Below are positions 51,534-60,470 of a DNA stretch of 64,000 nt, one piece after another (positions within the stretch are counted from its first letter, which is position 1; each line of letters starts with the position of its first letter). The stretch is from positions 22,471 to 86,470 of the forward strand of contig NZ_JARUXC010000017.1 of NCBI RefSeq assembly GCF_030433855.1. Direction: 5' to 3'. Both the position numbers and the translations under genes were made by a program. This DNA is from Agreia sp. PsM10. Lineage in GTDB: Bacteria; Actinomycetota; Actinomycetes; Actinomycetales; Microbacteriaceae. The notes under the pieces are model-generated. The model was not told the DNA's origin, did not search any database, and saw nothing but the letters and a program-made list of their open reading frames with translations.

Positions 51534-51953
51534 TCAGACCAGCTGTTCGACGGGGTGGCCTGGTCGGTAGACGACGATGCCGACTCCGAGGTCGCGCGCC
51601 GCGGTGCTGGGCCACGAGGCGGCGGAGAAGAACCGTGCCAGCGGCTCCGAGATGCACAGCACGGCTCGAGGGTTCGTCGAGAGCGCCGAGCGCAGCCAGA
51701 CCAGTTTGAGCATGTCGGCCATTGCCTTGTTCCGGTGATGGGACTTGGGCTGGCCCGAGGTGGGAACGAGCTGCACGAGAACCGTCTCTGCCTGATCGAT
51801 GCCCTCGACTTCGACCCGGATGCCGCCTGCCAGGCTCAGGGTGCGCGGCTCGAGGCTCGTGCCCAGCCAGTCTCCGACAGCCCGGAGCATCGCGTGCTCG
51901 ACGGACTCGGCCTGCATGCGGCCGGTCTCGCCGATATGGGGCCTGTCGGTCAT
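51534..51953 (-). CDS. Unknown protein upstream of the monooxygenase operon
   Basis: A 139-residue soluble protein I do not recognise. It contains ESVEHAMLRAVGDWLGTSLE, a strand-rich middle (IRVEVEGIDQAETVLVQLVP), a Lys/His-containing KSHHRNKAMADMLKLVWLRS and AVLCISEPLARFFSAASWPS. The last pattern, with a Cys in a predicted strand and an aromatic helix, recalls a nuclease- or TIR-like core, but no catalytic motif can be named. ATG 51953 is one base after the +1 expected from TACACT (51966-51961). It is on the same strand as the operon, 176 bases before it. Confidence 0.6.
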   Translation of the reverse strand: MTDRPHIGETGRMQAESVEHAMLRAVGDWLGTSLEPRTLSLAGGIRVEVEGIDQAETVLVQLVPTSGQPKSHHRNKAMADMLKLVWLRSALSTNPRAVLCISEPLARFFSAASWPSTAARDLGVGIVVYRPGHPVEQLV

Positions 51954-51960
51954 GCGTCGG

Positions 51961-51966
51961 AGTGTA
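51961..51966 (-). promoter_or_regulatory. -10 box of the unknown gene at 51953
   Basis: TACACT on the minus strand, +1 at 51954. Confidence 0.45.
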
Positions 51967-52057
51967 GGCGACCGGTGTTTCGCCCACGTTTCCCGGTTCG
52001 GCCGCCTGAACGCATCGTGCGGGAATGCTCTGGCGCATCCGGAGCGTTAGGAGTAAA

Positions 52058-52078
52058 GTTGAGTCAGCAAGACTCAAG
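52058..52078. promoter_or_regulatory. HAIR operator (HspR site) upstream of clpB
   Basis: GTTGAGT-N7-ACTCAAG. The right half is the exact consensus. It overlaps a possible -10 (TAAAGT, 52054-52059), so HspR binding should block clpB initiation. Confidence 0.85.
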
Positions 52079-52126
52079 TTTTCAGGGCGTCCCACGAGAC
52101 TCGCCCCACGAGAAGAAGGACACACA

Positions 52127-54280
52127 ATGCAGGCAGGGCAGGCCCCCGCTCAAGAGGACGCCAAGAGCGCCCTCGAACTGTACGGCGTCAACCTCACCGA
52201 GATCGCCGCGAGCGGCAAGCTCGACCCGGTGATCGGGCGCGACGCCGAGATCCGTCGAGTCAGCCAGGTGCTGACCCGGCGCACCAAGAACAACCCCGTG
52301 CTCATCGGCGAGCCCGGCGTCGGCAAGACCGCCGTCGTCGAGGGGCTCGCCCAGCGCATCGTCGCGGGCGACGTCGCGGATTCGCTCAAGGGCAAGCAGC
52401 TCATCTCGCTCGACCTCGCGGCCCTCGTCGCGGGCGCGAAGTACCGTGGCGAGTTCGAGGAGCGCCTGAAGGCGGTGCTCAAGGAGATCAACGACGCCGA
52501 CGGGCAGATCATCACGTTCATCGACGAGCTGCACACCCTCATGGGTGCGGGCGCCGGCGAGGGCAGCGTGGCGGCATCCAACATGCTCAAGCCCATGCTC
52601 GCCCGGGGCGAGCTGCGCATGATCGGCGCCACCACGCTCGACGAGTACCGCGAGTACATCGAGAAGGACAAGGCGATGGAGCGTCGCTTCCAGCAGGTGC
52701 TGGTGGGCGAGCCGAGCGTCGAAGACACGATCGCCATTCTGCGCGGGCTAAAGGAGCGCTACGAGGCGCACCACAAGGTGTCGATCGCCGACTCCGCCCT
52801 CGTCGCGGCCGCCGCGCTGTCGAATCGCTACATCCCGGGCCGGCAGCTGCCCGACAAGGCCATCGACCTGATCGACGAGGCAGCATCCCGTTTGCGCATG
52901 GAGATCGACTCCGCCCCCGTCGAGATCGACGAGCTGCGCCGCAGTGTCGACCGTCTGAAGCTCGAAGAGCTCGCCCTGAAGAAGGAGAAGGACGACGCGT
53001 CGAAGCAGCGGCTCGAGAAGCTGCGCGAAGACCTCAAGACCCGCGGGGCCGCCCTCAAGGAGCTTCAGGACAGGTGGGAGAGGGAGCGCGCCAGCCTCAA
53101 CCGCGTCGGTGAGCTCAAGGAGAAGCTCGACGCCGCACGCATGAAGGCCGAGCGCGCCCAGCGCGAGGGCAAGCTCGAGCAGGCCTCCAAGCTGCTCTAC
53201 GCCGAGATCCCCGTGCTCGAACGCGAGCTCGCGGCGGCCGAGGCCGTCGAGCAGGAGGGCCCGCTCATGGTCAACGACCAGGTCACCAGCGACGACATCG
53301 CGAGCGTGATCGCCGCCTGGACGGGCATTCCCGTCGACCGGCTCACCCAGGGCCAGACCGAGCGGCTGCTCGGCCTCGAGGGCGAGCTGGGCAAGAGGCT
53401 CATCGGCCAGAAGCGCGCCGTCGTGGCCGTGTCGGAGTCGATCCGGCGCTCGCGGGCCGGCATCGCCGACCCGGATCGGCCGACCGGATCGTTCATGTTC
53501 CTCGGCCCGACCGGCGTCGGAAAGACCGAGCTCGCCAAGGCGCTCGCCGACTTCCTGTTCGACGACGAGAAGGCCCTCATCCGCATCGACATGTCGGAGT
53601 ACGGCGAGAAGCACTCCGTGGCGCGCCTGCTCGGTGCCCCTCCCGGATACATCGGCTACGAGCAGGGCGGCCAGCTCACCGAGGCCGTTCGCCGTCGTCC
53701 GTACTCGGTCGTGCTGCTCGACGAGGTCGAGAAGGCGCACCCCGAGGTCTTCGACGTTCTGCTGCAGGTGCTCGACGATGGTCGACTCACCGACGGACAG
53801 GGTCGCACGGTCGACTTCCGCAACACGATCCTCATCCTCACGTCGAACCTCGGGTCGCAGTACCTCGTCGACGGCTCGCTGACCACCGAGCAGAAAGAGG
53901 AGGCGGTGCAGGCCCTGGTACGCCAGGCCTTCAAGCCCGAGTTCGTGAACCGGCTCGACGACATCGTCGTGTTCCAGGCGCTCACCCGCGAAGACCTGGC
54001 GCAGATCGTGTCGCTCTACGTCGATCGGCTGGCTCGCCGCATCGGCGACCGCCGGCTCGAGCTGGCCGTCACACCGGATGCCCGTGCCTGGCTGGCCGAG
54101 AAGGGCTACGACCCGATCTACGGGGCGCGCCCGCTGCGTCGCCTCATGCAGCACGAGATCGACGACCGCCTCGCGACGGAGATCCTGCGCGGAACCGTGC
54201 GCGACGGCGACACCGTGCGAGTCGACCTCGACGACGACGGCGAAGGGCTCACGGTCACTGCGGAGGGCAACAACGCCTAG
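52127..54280 (+). CDS. clpB: Disaggregase ClpB lacking the N-terminal domain
   Basis: A 717-residue Hsp100. It starts almost directly at the first AAA+ module: [20 protein letters not shown], Walker A GEPGVGKT at 61-68 and Walker B FIDELHT. The coiled-coil M-domain (about 265-375) marks it as ClpB rather than ClpC. The second AAA+ has GPTGVGKTE at 460-468 and [18 protein letters not shown]. Typical ClpB has about 865 residues, with a 150-residue N-domain that is absent here; ATG 52127 has AAGGA six bases upstream and no N-domain is encoded before it. It works with DnaK/DnaJ to resolubilise aggregates and shares HspR control. Confidence 0.95.
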   Translation: MQAGQAPAQEDAKSALELYGVNLTEIAASGKLDPVIGRDAEIRRVSQVLTRRTKNNPVLIGEPGVGKTAVVEGLAQRIVAGDVADSLKGKQLISLDLAALVAGAKYRGEFEERLKAVLKEINDADGQIITFIDELHTLMGAGAGEGSVAASNMLKPMLARGELRMIGATTLDEYREYIEKDKAMERRFQQVLVGEPSVEDTIAILRGLKERYEAHHKVSIADSALVAAAALSNRYIPGRQLPDKAIDLIDEAASRLRMEIDSAPVEIDELRRSVDRLKLEELALKKEKDDASKQRLEKLREDLKTRGAALKELQDRWERERASLNRVGELKEKLDAARMKAERAQREGKLEQASKLLYAEIPVLERELAAAEAVEQEGPLMVNDQVTSDDIASVIAAWTGIPVDRLTQGQTERLLGLEGELGKRLIGQKRAVVAVSESIRRSRAGIADPDRPTGSFMFLGPTGVGKTELAKALADFLFDDEKALIRIDMSEYGEKHSVARLLGAPPGYIGYEQGGQLTEAVRRRPYSVVLLDEVEKAHPEVFDVLLQVLDDGRLTDGQGRTVDFRNTILILTSNLGSQYLVDGSLTTEQKEEAVQALVRQAFKPEFVNRLDDIVVFQALTREDLAQIVSLYVDRLARRIGDRRLELAVTPDARAWLAEKGYDPIYGARPLRRLMQHEIDDRLATEILRGTVRDGDTVRVDLDDDGEGLTVTAEGNNA

Positions 54281-54309
54281 CGCCTCGCCCATCGTTTCGG
54301 CCGTGTAAA

Positions 54310-54343
54310 AAAGGGGGCCACCCGCCGTCGGGTGGCCCCCTTT
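54310..54343. terminator. Strong intrinsic terminator after clpB
   Basis: AAAGGGGGCCACCC (54310-54323) pairs perfectly with GGGTGGCCCCCTTT (54330-54343) around six bases, preceded by an A-run and ending in Ts. It is the best terminator in the window and works on either strand. Confidence 0.9.
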
Positions 54344-54349
54344 CGGGTC

Positions 54350-54355
54350 TAGGCT
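54350..54355 (+). promoter_or_regulatory. -10 box of the amino-acid permease gene
   Basis: TAGGCT, with +1 near 54362 and a leader of about 38 bases holding GAGG before ATG 54400. Confidence 0.4.
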
Positions 54356-54399
54356 CTCTTTCTGCGAGTCAGAAGACGTCGACCGAAACGAGGCATTCC

Positions 54400-55983
54400 A
54401 TGACGAAGTCAGAGCCGTCCGTGAACCCGTCCGACACGCCCACGCCCCGAGACAGGCGCCTCGCCGCCGCTCGCAACCGCGAAGAGCTCGGCGACGAGCT
54501 CACGAGCGTGCAGGACTTCTCGCACGAGCAGGAGGGCTACCACAAGACCCTCAAGCCCAGGCAGCTGCAGATGATCGCCATCGGCGGGGCCATCGGAACG
54601 GGGCTCTTCCTCGGCGCCGGAGGGCGGCTCGCGTCGGCCGGCCCCTCGCTCGTGATCGTCTACGCGATCTGCGGCTTCTTCGCCTTCCTTATCTTGCGGG
54701 CCCTCGGCGAACTCGTGCTGCACCGCCCCTCCTCGGGGTCGTTCATCTCGTACGCTCGCGAGTTCTTCGGCGAGAAGATGGCCTTCGTGGCCGGGTGGAT
54801 GTACTTCCTCAACTGGGCCATGACCGCCATCGTCGACGTCACCGCGGTCGCCCTGTACGTGAAGTTCTGGTCGGCGTTCACCGACGTTCCGCAGTGGCTG
54901 CTCGCGCTCATCGCCCTCGCGATCGTGCTGAGCCTCAACCTCGTCTCGGTGAAGGTGTTTGGCGAGATGGAGTTCTGGTTCGCGATCATCAAGGTCGTCG
55001 CCCTGGTCGCGTTCCTCATCATCGGTGCGGTCTTCCTCGCCTTCTCCTTCCCCACGGATGTCGGCAACGGCGAGACAGGGATCTCGCTGCTCGTCGACAA
55101 CGGCGGCTTCTTCCCCGCCGGCCTCGTGCCGACCGTGCTGGTGGTTCAGGGCGTGGTGTTCGCCTACGCTGCCATCGAGCTCGTCGGCACGGCGGCGGGC
55201 GAGACGGCCGATCCGAAGAAGATCATGCCCCGCGCGGTCAACACCGTCGTCATCCGCATCGCCGTGTTCTACGTGGGTTCGGTTCTGCTGCTGTCGCTGC
55301 TGCTGCCGTACACCGCCTACAAGGCGGGCGAGAGCCCCTTCGTCACGTTCTTCTCGAGCATCGGCAGTCCCGAGGTCGGGGCCATCGCCGGCAACATCAT
55401 GAACTTCGTCGTTCTCACGGCGGCCCTGTCGAGCCTGAACGCCGGGCTCTACTCGACCGGTCGCATCCTGCGTTCGATGTCGGTGGCCGGAGCTGCGCCG
55501 AAGTTCACCGGGCGCATGAACGCCTCGGGGGTGCCGTACGGCGGCATCCTGCTCACCGCTGCCATCACCCTGCTGGGGGTGGGCCTCAACGCGATCGTGC
55601 CCGAGCAGGCGTTCGAGATCGTGCTCAACGTGTCGGCGCTCGGAATCATCAGCGGCTGGGGCACGATCATCCTGTGTCAGATGCGGCTGCAGAAGTGGGC
55701 GAAGGAGGGCCGGCTGGAGCGCCCGTCGTTCCGCCTGTTCGGGGCGCCGTTCACCTCGTGGCTCACGCTCGCGTTCCTTGCGACAGTGCTCGTGCTCATG
55801 GCCATCGACTTCCCGGTCGGAACGATCACGATCTCGTCGCTCGTCGTGATCATTCCGCTGCTGATCATCGGCTGGTACGCCAGCCGCGACCGCATCCAGG
55901 CCATCGCGGCCGCGCGCGAAGGCCACACCGGGCCGTTCCCGGTGGTGGCGGAGCGCCCCGGGATCGACCGCACGAAGGAGTAG
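54400..55983 (+). CDS. Amino-acid permease, AAT family (AnsP/GabP-like)
   Basis: A 527-residue proton-coupled amino-acid importer with 12 hydrophobic segments after a 45-residue polar start. Seen: [20 protein letters not shown] in TM1, the signature of the AAT family, [20 protein letters not shown] between TM2 and TM3, and [20 protein letters not shown] in the middle loop. The asparagine or aromatic amino-acid carriers of this group are closest by eye; the substrate is not certain. It is followed by a CCTGAGC-family hairpin shared with the convergent nitroreductase. Confidence 0.9.
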   Translation: MTKSEPSVNPSDTPTPRDRRLAAARNREELGDELTSVQDFSHEQEGYHKTLKPRQLQMIAIGGAIGTGLFLGAGGRLASAGPSLVIVYAICGFFAFLILRALGELVLHRPSSGSFISYAREFFGEKMAFVAGWMYFLNWAMTAIVDVTAVALYVKFWSAFTDVPQWLLALIALAIVLSLNLVSVKVFGEMEFWFAIIKVVALVAFLIIGAVFLAFSFPTDVGNGETGISLLVDNGGFFPAGLVPTVLVVQGVVFAYAAIELVGTAAGETADPKKIMPRAVNTVVIRIAVFYVGSVLLLSLLLPYTAYKAGESPFVTFFSSIGSPEVGAIAGNIMNFVVLTAALSSLNAGLYSTGRILRSMSVAGAAPKFTGRMNASGVPYGGILLTAAITLLGVGLNAIVPEQAFEIVLNVSALGIISGWGTIILCQMRLQKWAKEGRLERPSFRLFGAPFTSWLTLAFLATVLVLMAIDFPVGTITISSLVVIIPLLIIGWYASRDRIQAIAAAREGHTGPFPVVAERPGIDRTKE

Positions 55984-55987
55984 CTTT

Positions 55988-56036
55988 CGTTCCCTGAGCT
56001 TGTCGAAGGGCATCCCTTCGACGAGCTCAGGGAACG
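55988..56036. repeat. CCTGAGC-family hairpin between convergent genes
   Basis: Arms 55988-56010 and 56014-56036, 23 bases each and nearly perfectly complementary with a three-base loop. It is placed between the stops of the permease (55983) and nitroreductase (56042), where it may act as a two-way terminator. Confidence 0.8.
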
Positions 56037-56041
56037 GGTGG

Positions 56042-56641
56042 CTACTCGTTGACGAGAACGATCTCGTCGAGGGGGAAGCGCTCGCGGGGAGCCTTCTCGC
56101 GGGCGATCGCGCCCTCTTCGCCGAGCGCCTCGGGAGCGTCGATCGTTCCGAGCGCGGTCACGGTGAGGGCGGTGAGGTTCTCGGGAATCGAGAACGCCTC
56201 GCGCAGCCCCTCGGCGACGATGCCGCTCATCTGGTGCACGTGCAGGCCCTCGTGGTGCGCCTGCACCGACATGTGGGCCACGGCCTGGCCGAGGTCGTAG
56301 GCTGCCATCGGGCGCGGCTTGCCGTCGAGGTCGGTGGTCTCGGCGATGTTCACGATGAGCGCGGCGGCGTTGGGGGTCCAGGCCTGGTTGAAGCCCATGA
56401 GGTTCGACACGATCGTGTCGAACGCGGCGGTTCCGCGGCGGGCGACGATGAAGCGCCACGGCTGCGTGTTGGCGGCCGACGGCGACCAGCGGCCGGCCTC
56501 GAGAACGGATGCGAGAGCCTGCTCGTCGATCGCGACGGTCGGGTCGTAGGAGCGGGGGCTCCAGCGAGCCGCGAGCACCTCGAGGATCGGAGCGCTGGTC
56601 TCGTCGGCGCGGGTCACGGTGGTGGTCGTGGTGAGGGTCAT
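56042..56641 (-). CDS. Nitroreductase-family protein
   Basis: A 199-residue FMN-binding homodimer-type oxidoreductase. Seen: RWSPRSYDPTVAI near residue 26 (FMN phosphate contacts), EAGRWSPSAANTQPWRFIVA at about 48-67, HMSVQAHHEGLHVHQMSGI and the GLREAFSIPENLTALTVTAL region. It probably reduces nitro- or quinone-like compounds with NAD(P)H; the real substrate is unknown. AAGGAA lies before ATG 56641; an in-frame ATG at 56710 would add 23 residues and is less likely. Confidence 0.88.
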   Translation of the reverse strand: MTLTTTTTVTRADETSAPILEVLAARWSPRSYDPTVAIDEQALASVLEAGRWSPSAANTQPWRFIVARRGTAAFDTIVSNLMGFNQAWTPNAAALIVNIAETTDLDGKPRPMAAYDLGQAVAHMSVQAHHEGLHVHQMSGIVAEGLREAFSIPENLTALTVTALGTIDAPEALGEEGAIAREKAPRERFPLDEIVLVNE

Positions 56642-56742
56642 GAGGGGGTTCCTTACGGTGTGATTCTTCGCACCCTCCTCAGGCGGCGGATGCGCGGGCC
56701 CGGCATCCATTGCCTAGCTATGCAAACGCACGGGTCTCCCCA

Positions 56743-57822
56743 CTATTCCCGATCGAGCAGCTCCCGCAGGCGCCCCGCGAATGCGTCGACGTCGGCCTCG
56801 GTCGTGTCGAAGGCGCACATCCAGCGCACCTCGCCGGTCGACGGGTCCCAGTCGTAGAAGCGGAAGCTCTCGCGCAGCCGGTCTGCCACGGCCGGCGAGA
56901 CGATGGCGAACACCGCGTTCGACTGCGTGGGCTGAGTGATCGTCACGCCATCCAGCCCCTCGACGGCCTGCCGCAGCCGCTGCGCCATGGCATTGGCCTG
57001 CGTGGCGCTGCGCATCCAGAGGTCGCCGTCGAGCAGCGCGACGAGCTGGGCCGAGACGAAGCGCATCTTGCTGGAGAGCTGCATGTTCAGCTTGCGCAGG
57101 TACGTGAGGCCCTCGGATGCGGCGGGGTCGAGCACCACGACCGCCTCGCCGAACATGAGCCCGTTCTTCGTGCCGCCGAACGAGAGCACGTCGACTCCGG
57201 CGTCGGAGGTGAAGGCGCGGAGCGGAACCCCGAGGTAGGCGGCGGCGTTCGAGATGCGAGCGCCGTCCATGTGGAGTGTCATGCCGCGGGCGTGCACGTG
57301 GTCGGCGATCGCTCGAACCTCGTCGGGCGTGTACGCCGTGCCGAGCTCGGTGGTCTGCGTGATCGACACGGCGAGCGGCTGCGCGCGGTGCTCGTCGCCC
57401 CATCCCCAGGCCTCGCGGTCGATGAGTTCGGGCGTGAGCTTGCCATCCGGTGTCGGAACGGTGAGCAGCTTGAGGCCCGCGACCCGCTCGGGGGCCGCGT
57501 TCTCGTCGGTGTGGATGTGCGCGGTCTGCGTGCAGATCACGGCACCCCAGCGCGGAAGCATCGACTGCAGGCTCAGAACGTTGGCGCCGGTGCCGTTGAA
57601 CACCGGGAACGCCTCGACGCCGTCGCCGAAGTGCTCGGCCATCACGTGCTGCAGTCGGGCCGTGTAGAGGTCTTCCCCGTACGCGATCTGATGGCCGCCG
57701 TTGGCCGCGGCGACGGCGGCGAGCACCTCGGGGTGCACGCCGGCGTAGTTGTCGGAGGCGAACCCCCTGTAGTCGAGATCGTGCAGGCGCAGGGGAGTGG
57801 CGGTGTCAGTCGAAGGGGTCAC
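56743..57822 (-). CDS. Low-specificity threonine aldolase-type PLP lyase
   Basis: A 359-residue fold-type I PLP enzyme that splits L-threonine or L-allo-threonine to glycine and acetaldehyde. Seen: FASDNYAGVHPEVLAAVAAA at the N-terminus, VFNGTGANVLSLQSML (cofactor phosphate), HMDGARISNAAAYLGVPL with the pyridine Asp, and the Schiff-base Lys in SFGGTKNGLMFGEAV. GTG 57822 is preferred (GAGACT at leaderless spacing, family length). Confidence 0.88.
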   Translation of the reverse strand: MTPSTDTATPLRLHDLDYRGFASDNYAGVHPEVLAAVAAANGGHQIAYGEDLYTARLQHVMAEHFGDGVEAFPVFNGTGANVLSLQSMLPRWGAVICTQTAHIHTDENAAPERVAGLKLLTVPTPDGKLTPELIDREAWGWGDEHRAQPLAVSITQTTELGTAYTPDEVRAIADHVHARGMTLHMDGARISNAAAYLGVPLRAFTSDAGVDVLSFGGTKNGLMFGEAVVVLDPAASEGLTYLRKLNMQLSSKMRFVSAQLVALLDGDLWMRSATQANAMAQRLRQAVEGLDGVTITQPTQSNAVFAIVSPAVADRLRESFRFYDWDPSTGEVRWMCAFDTTEADVDAFAGRLRELLDRE

Positions 57823-58043
57823 CCTTCCAGTCTCCCGCACCGCCCGCGCACGGGCGTTGCGTTCGGCGCGTCTTTATTGTCGCGGGCCGCGCCGCAACTC
57901 AGGATAAGTCGAGGGGTCGAGGGCGAAAAGGGCCGTTCTGCGCGACATCTCCTGCGTTGGAGCAGGCTGCCGGCGCAAGGGGGTCGAGCGCATCCCGGGG
58001 AGGGGACTAACGTGGCCGACTCCACACCAACCGAGAGGACACG

Positions 58044-58760
58044 ATGGCCACCGGCGAGAGCTCCGACGACACCACCCGCAGCGCTGAGAACGAGCCGGAG
58101 AGCTGGTCTCCGATGCCGAAGGCGGTGCTGTTCGACATCGACGGAACCCTCGTCGACTCCAACTACCTGCATGTGGATGCCTGGAGCCGGGCCTTCGAGA
58201 AGATCGGTCACCCCGTCGCGGCATGGCGCATCCATCGCTCGATCGGACTCGACAGCGATCGACTGGTCGAGACCCTGCTCGGCGACGACGCCGACGAGCT
58301 CGGAAGCCGCTCGAAGCAGCTGCACACCGATCTCTACGGAGAGATGTACGACCGGCTGATTCCTCTTCCCGGAGCCGTCGAGCTGCTCCACGCGCTCGCG
58401 GACAAGGGAATCCGGGTCGTGCTCGCGACCAGCGCGCCCGAGGACGAACTCCACGTTCTCACGGGGGTGCTCGACTCCGACGACGCCCTGCACGCGACGA
58501 CGTCGTCTGACGACGTCGACACCGCGAAGCCCGAGCCCGACATCGTGAACGTGGCGCTCGAGCGGGCCGGGGTGCAGGCATCCGAGGCGCTGTTCGTAGG
58601 CGACGCCGTGTGGGACATGGTGGCAGCACAGCGTGCGGGCGTGCGGTCGATCGGCGTGCGCACCGGCGGGTTCGGCGCCGACGAACTGACGGATGCCGGT
58701 GCGACGCGGGTGTTCGACGACACCGCGGCGATCCTTGAAGGCTTTGCTAGCCGGCAGTAG
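58044..58760 (+). CDS. HAD-superfamily phosphatase
   Basis: A 238-residue HAD hydrolase of the phosphoglycolate-phosphatase or beta-phosphoglucomutase type. Motif I is DIDGTLVDS with the nucleophile D31, motif II is the Thr in VVLATSAP, motif III the Lys in TAKPEPDIV, and motif IV GDAVWDMVAAQ. The 23-residue N-terminal extension before MPKAVLF is polar. GAGAGGA before ATG 58044 supports the longer start. TAACGT at 58008-58013 is a likely -10. The 3' end overlaps the convergent epimerase gene by 14 bases. Confidence 0.87.
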   Translation: MATGESSDDTTRSAENEPESWSPMPKAVLFDIDGTLVDSNYLHVDAWSRAFEKIGHPVAAWRIHRSIGLDSDRLVETLLGDDADELGSRSKQLHTDLYGEMYDRLIPLPGAVELLHALADKGIRVVLATSAPEDELHVLTGVLDSDDALHATTSSDDVDTAKPEPDIVNVALERAGVQASEALFVGDAVWDMVAAQRAGVRSIGVRTGGFGADELTDAGATRVFDDTAAILEGFASRQ

Positions 58761-59706
58761 CAACCAGCGCCGCCATCACACCCCACCTAGCCGTGAACGT
58801 CTCGCCCTGCGCGAGCCAGGTCGTGCCGAAGCCCGTGTTCAGCGAGTTGACAGCGGCCGTCTGCGGCTCGATGGCGACGGCAAGGATGCGATCTCCGTTC
58901 TGGTCGGTGAAGCGCCGGGTCGTGAGCAGCACGATGTGTCCGAACGACGCATCCGCCCAGACCTCGACATAGCGACCGTCGGGTGCGGTGAGTCGGGTCA
59001 AGTGACGGCCGTCGACGAGCTCCTGGTCGGTGAAGCAGTGGTCGAGAACGACTTCGCCGACGCGGCCACCCTCGCGCAGGTCGAAGTCGCCGGTCACGGG
59101 CTCGGCGGCCTCCGGCAGCATGCGCTCGTCGTTCGGGTACACGGTCGCCGCCGAGTTGCGCAGCATCAGCTCCGCGGTGGGAACGTCTGCGACGCGATAG
59201 TACGCGTGCGAGCCGACGGCCACCGGGGCCTCGAGCACGCCGAGGTTCGTGAAGGAGTGCGTCGTCTCGAGGCCGTCGGGTGTTATGGCGTAGCGCACGC
59301 TCGTCTCGACGACGAAGGGATAGCCGGGATTCGCGAAGATCGTCGCCGCCAGGGTGATGGAGGTCTCGTCGTGCTCGGCCACCGCATATGGGCTCGACAT
59401 GAGCAGGCCGTGCGATGCGTTGCCGAAGTCGGTGTCGGTGATGCTGAGCTGCTGCGGTTCGCCCCGGTAGTTCCAGCGTCCACCGTCGATGCGGTTTGGC
59501 CACGGTGACATCACGATCCCCGCTCCGAGAGACGGCGGGGCATCTTCCGGGTAGCGCTGCACGATGTCGACTCCGTCGACCGTCAGTGCTCGGAGAGACG
59601 CTCCCACCTGGGTAAGGGTCCCAGCCATCCGTCCAAAACGGGTGTCGCCCGCGATCTCGTACTGGGCACCGGTCGGTAGCGTCGCTGCGGGGCTCGTATC
59701 GATCAT
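58747..59706 (-). CDS. Aldose 1-epimerase-type mutarotase
   Basis: A 319-residue galactose-mutarotase-fold enzyme that interconverts alpha and beta sugar anomers. Seen: VMSPWPNRIDGGRWNYRGEP, NASHGLLMS with the first catalytic His, VGSHAYYRVADVPT with the second, and VAIEPQTAAVNSLNTG with the Glu base. It is the last gene of the sugar operon; ATG 59706 overlaps the preceding kinase stop (ATGA). It would convert the imported sugar to the anomer used by the kinases. Confidence 0.88.
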   Translation of the reverse strand: MIDTSPAATLPTGAQYEIAGDTRFGRMAGTLTQVGASLRALTVDGVDIVQRYPEDAPPSLGAGIVMSPWPNRIDGGRWNYRGEPQQLSITDTDFGNASHGLLMSSPYAVAEHDETSITLAATIFANPGYPFVVETSVRYAITPDGLETTHSFTNLGVLEAPVAVGSHAYYRVADVPTAELMLRNSAATVYPNDERMLPEAAEPVTGDFDLREGGRVGEVVLDHCFTDQELVDGRHLTRLTAPDGRYVEVWADASFGHIVLLTTRRFTDQNGDRILAVAIEPQTAAVNSLNTGFGTTWLAQGETFTARWGVMAALVATAG

Positions 59707-60470
59707 GCTGTCTTCTCCGTCGTCTCTGCCGAATCTCTTGTCTCTGTCGGGTCTCTTTTCGCGGGGGCATCGCTCAGCTCGATGATCAGCTGAGCACGCT
59801 CGTGGTGCCTCTCGATGTCCTCGCCGTTGCGGGCATCCACCCCCGTCGACTTGGCGAGTGCCTCGTCGCGGTTCATGCCGAAACGCTGGTGCCGCTCGAC
59901 GAGCCTGCGAAGCCGCGTGGCGGCATCCAGCTCGAGGTACCAGACCTCGTCGAGCAGCTGTCGCGATCTGCTCCACAGGGATTCGGGGGAGAGCAGATAG
60001 TTGCCCTCGACGATCACCACCTGGGTCTCGGGCGACACGGGGATGCTCGCGGCGACGGGATCGTGCAGATCACGCGAATAGGCGGGCGCGAACACGGTGT
60101 TCTCATCGCGTCTGCGCAGGCGCGTTATCAGGTCGGCGAATCCGGCTGCGTCGAAGGTCTCGATCGCTCCGCGTCGGGCGGCGAGTCCACGCTGCTCGAG
60201 CGCCTCTCGCGCCAGATGGAAGCCGTCGAGCGGCACGACTGTCGCGAATGACGGGCCGTGGTTCGACCGCAGGTGCTCGACGAGGCGAGTCGCGAGCGTC
60301 GACTTGCCGGCCGCGGGAGCGCCCGCGAGGCCGACGAGCACACGCCCGCCCACGCCGTTCGCTGCGCCGGGAAAGTTCCGGACCAGCAGGCCCAGAATCC
60401 TCGTCTGCGCTCCGTCGAGAACGCGCTGTTCGTCACCGCGCAAAACCTCGGGGTGGGCGTCGTCGTTCAC
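59703..60470 (-). CDS. P-loop kinase, FrcK/uridine-kinase-like (second copy)
   Basis: A 255-residue member of the uridine-kinase/phosphoribulokinase-like family found in fructose transport operons as FrcK. Walker A is GAPAAGKST at 50-58; PLDGFHLAREALEQRGLAAR is the substrate loop, and VIVEGNYLLSPESLW is the Walker B region. It is clearly paralogous to the preceding gene and shares almost every motif. GTG 60470 overlaps that gene's stop (GTGA). A sugar or nucleoside phosphoryl acceptor is inferred. It has an extra N-terminal stretch of about 17 residues and a charged C-terminal tail. Confidence 0.82.
   Translation of the reverse strand: MNDDAHPEVLRGDEQRVLDGAQTRILGLLVRNFPGAANGVGGRVLVGLAGAPAAGKSTLATRLVEHLRSNHGPSFATVVPLDGFHLAREALEQRGLAARRGAIETFDAAGFADLITRLRRRDENTVFAPAYSRDLHDPVAASIPVSPETQVVIVEGNYLLSPESLWSRSRQLLDEVWYLELDAATRLRRLVERHQRFGMNRDEALAKSTGVDARNGEDIERHHERAQLIIELSDAPAKRDPTETRDSAETTEKTA

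Noticed and set aside
21376..56036. A CRISPR array made of the recurring CCTGAGC elements
   Set aside because: Copies are kilobases apart, palindromic and without regular spacers; no cas gene is present.
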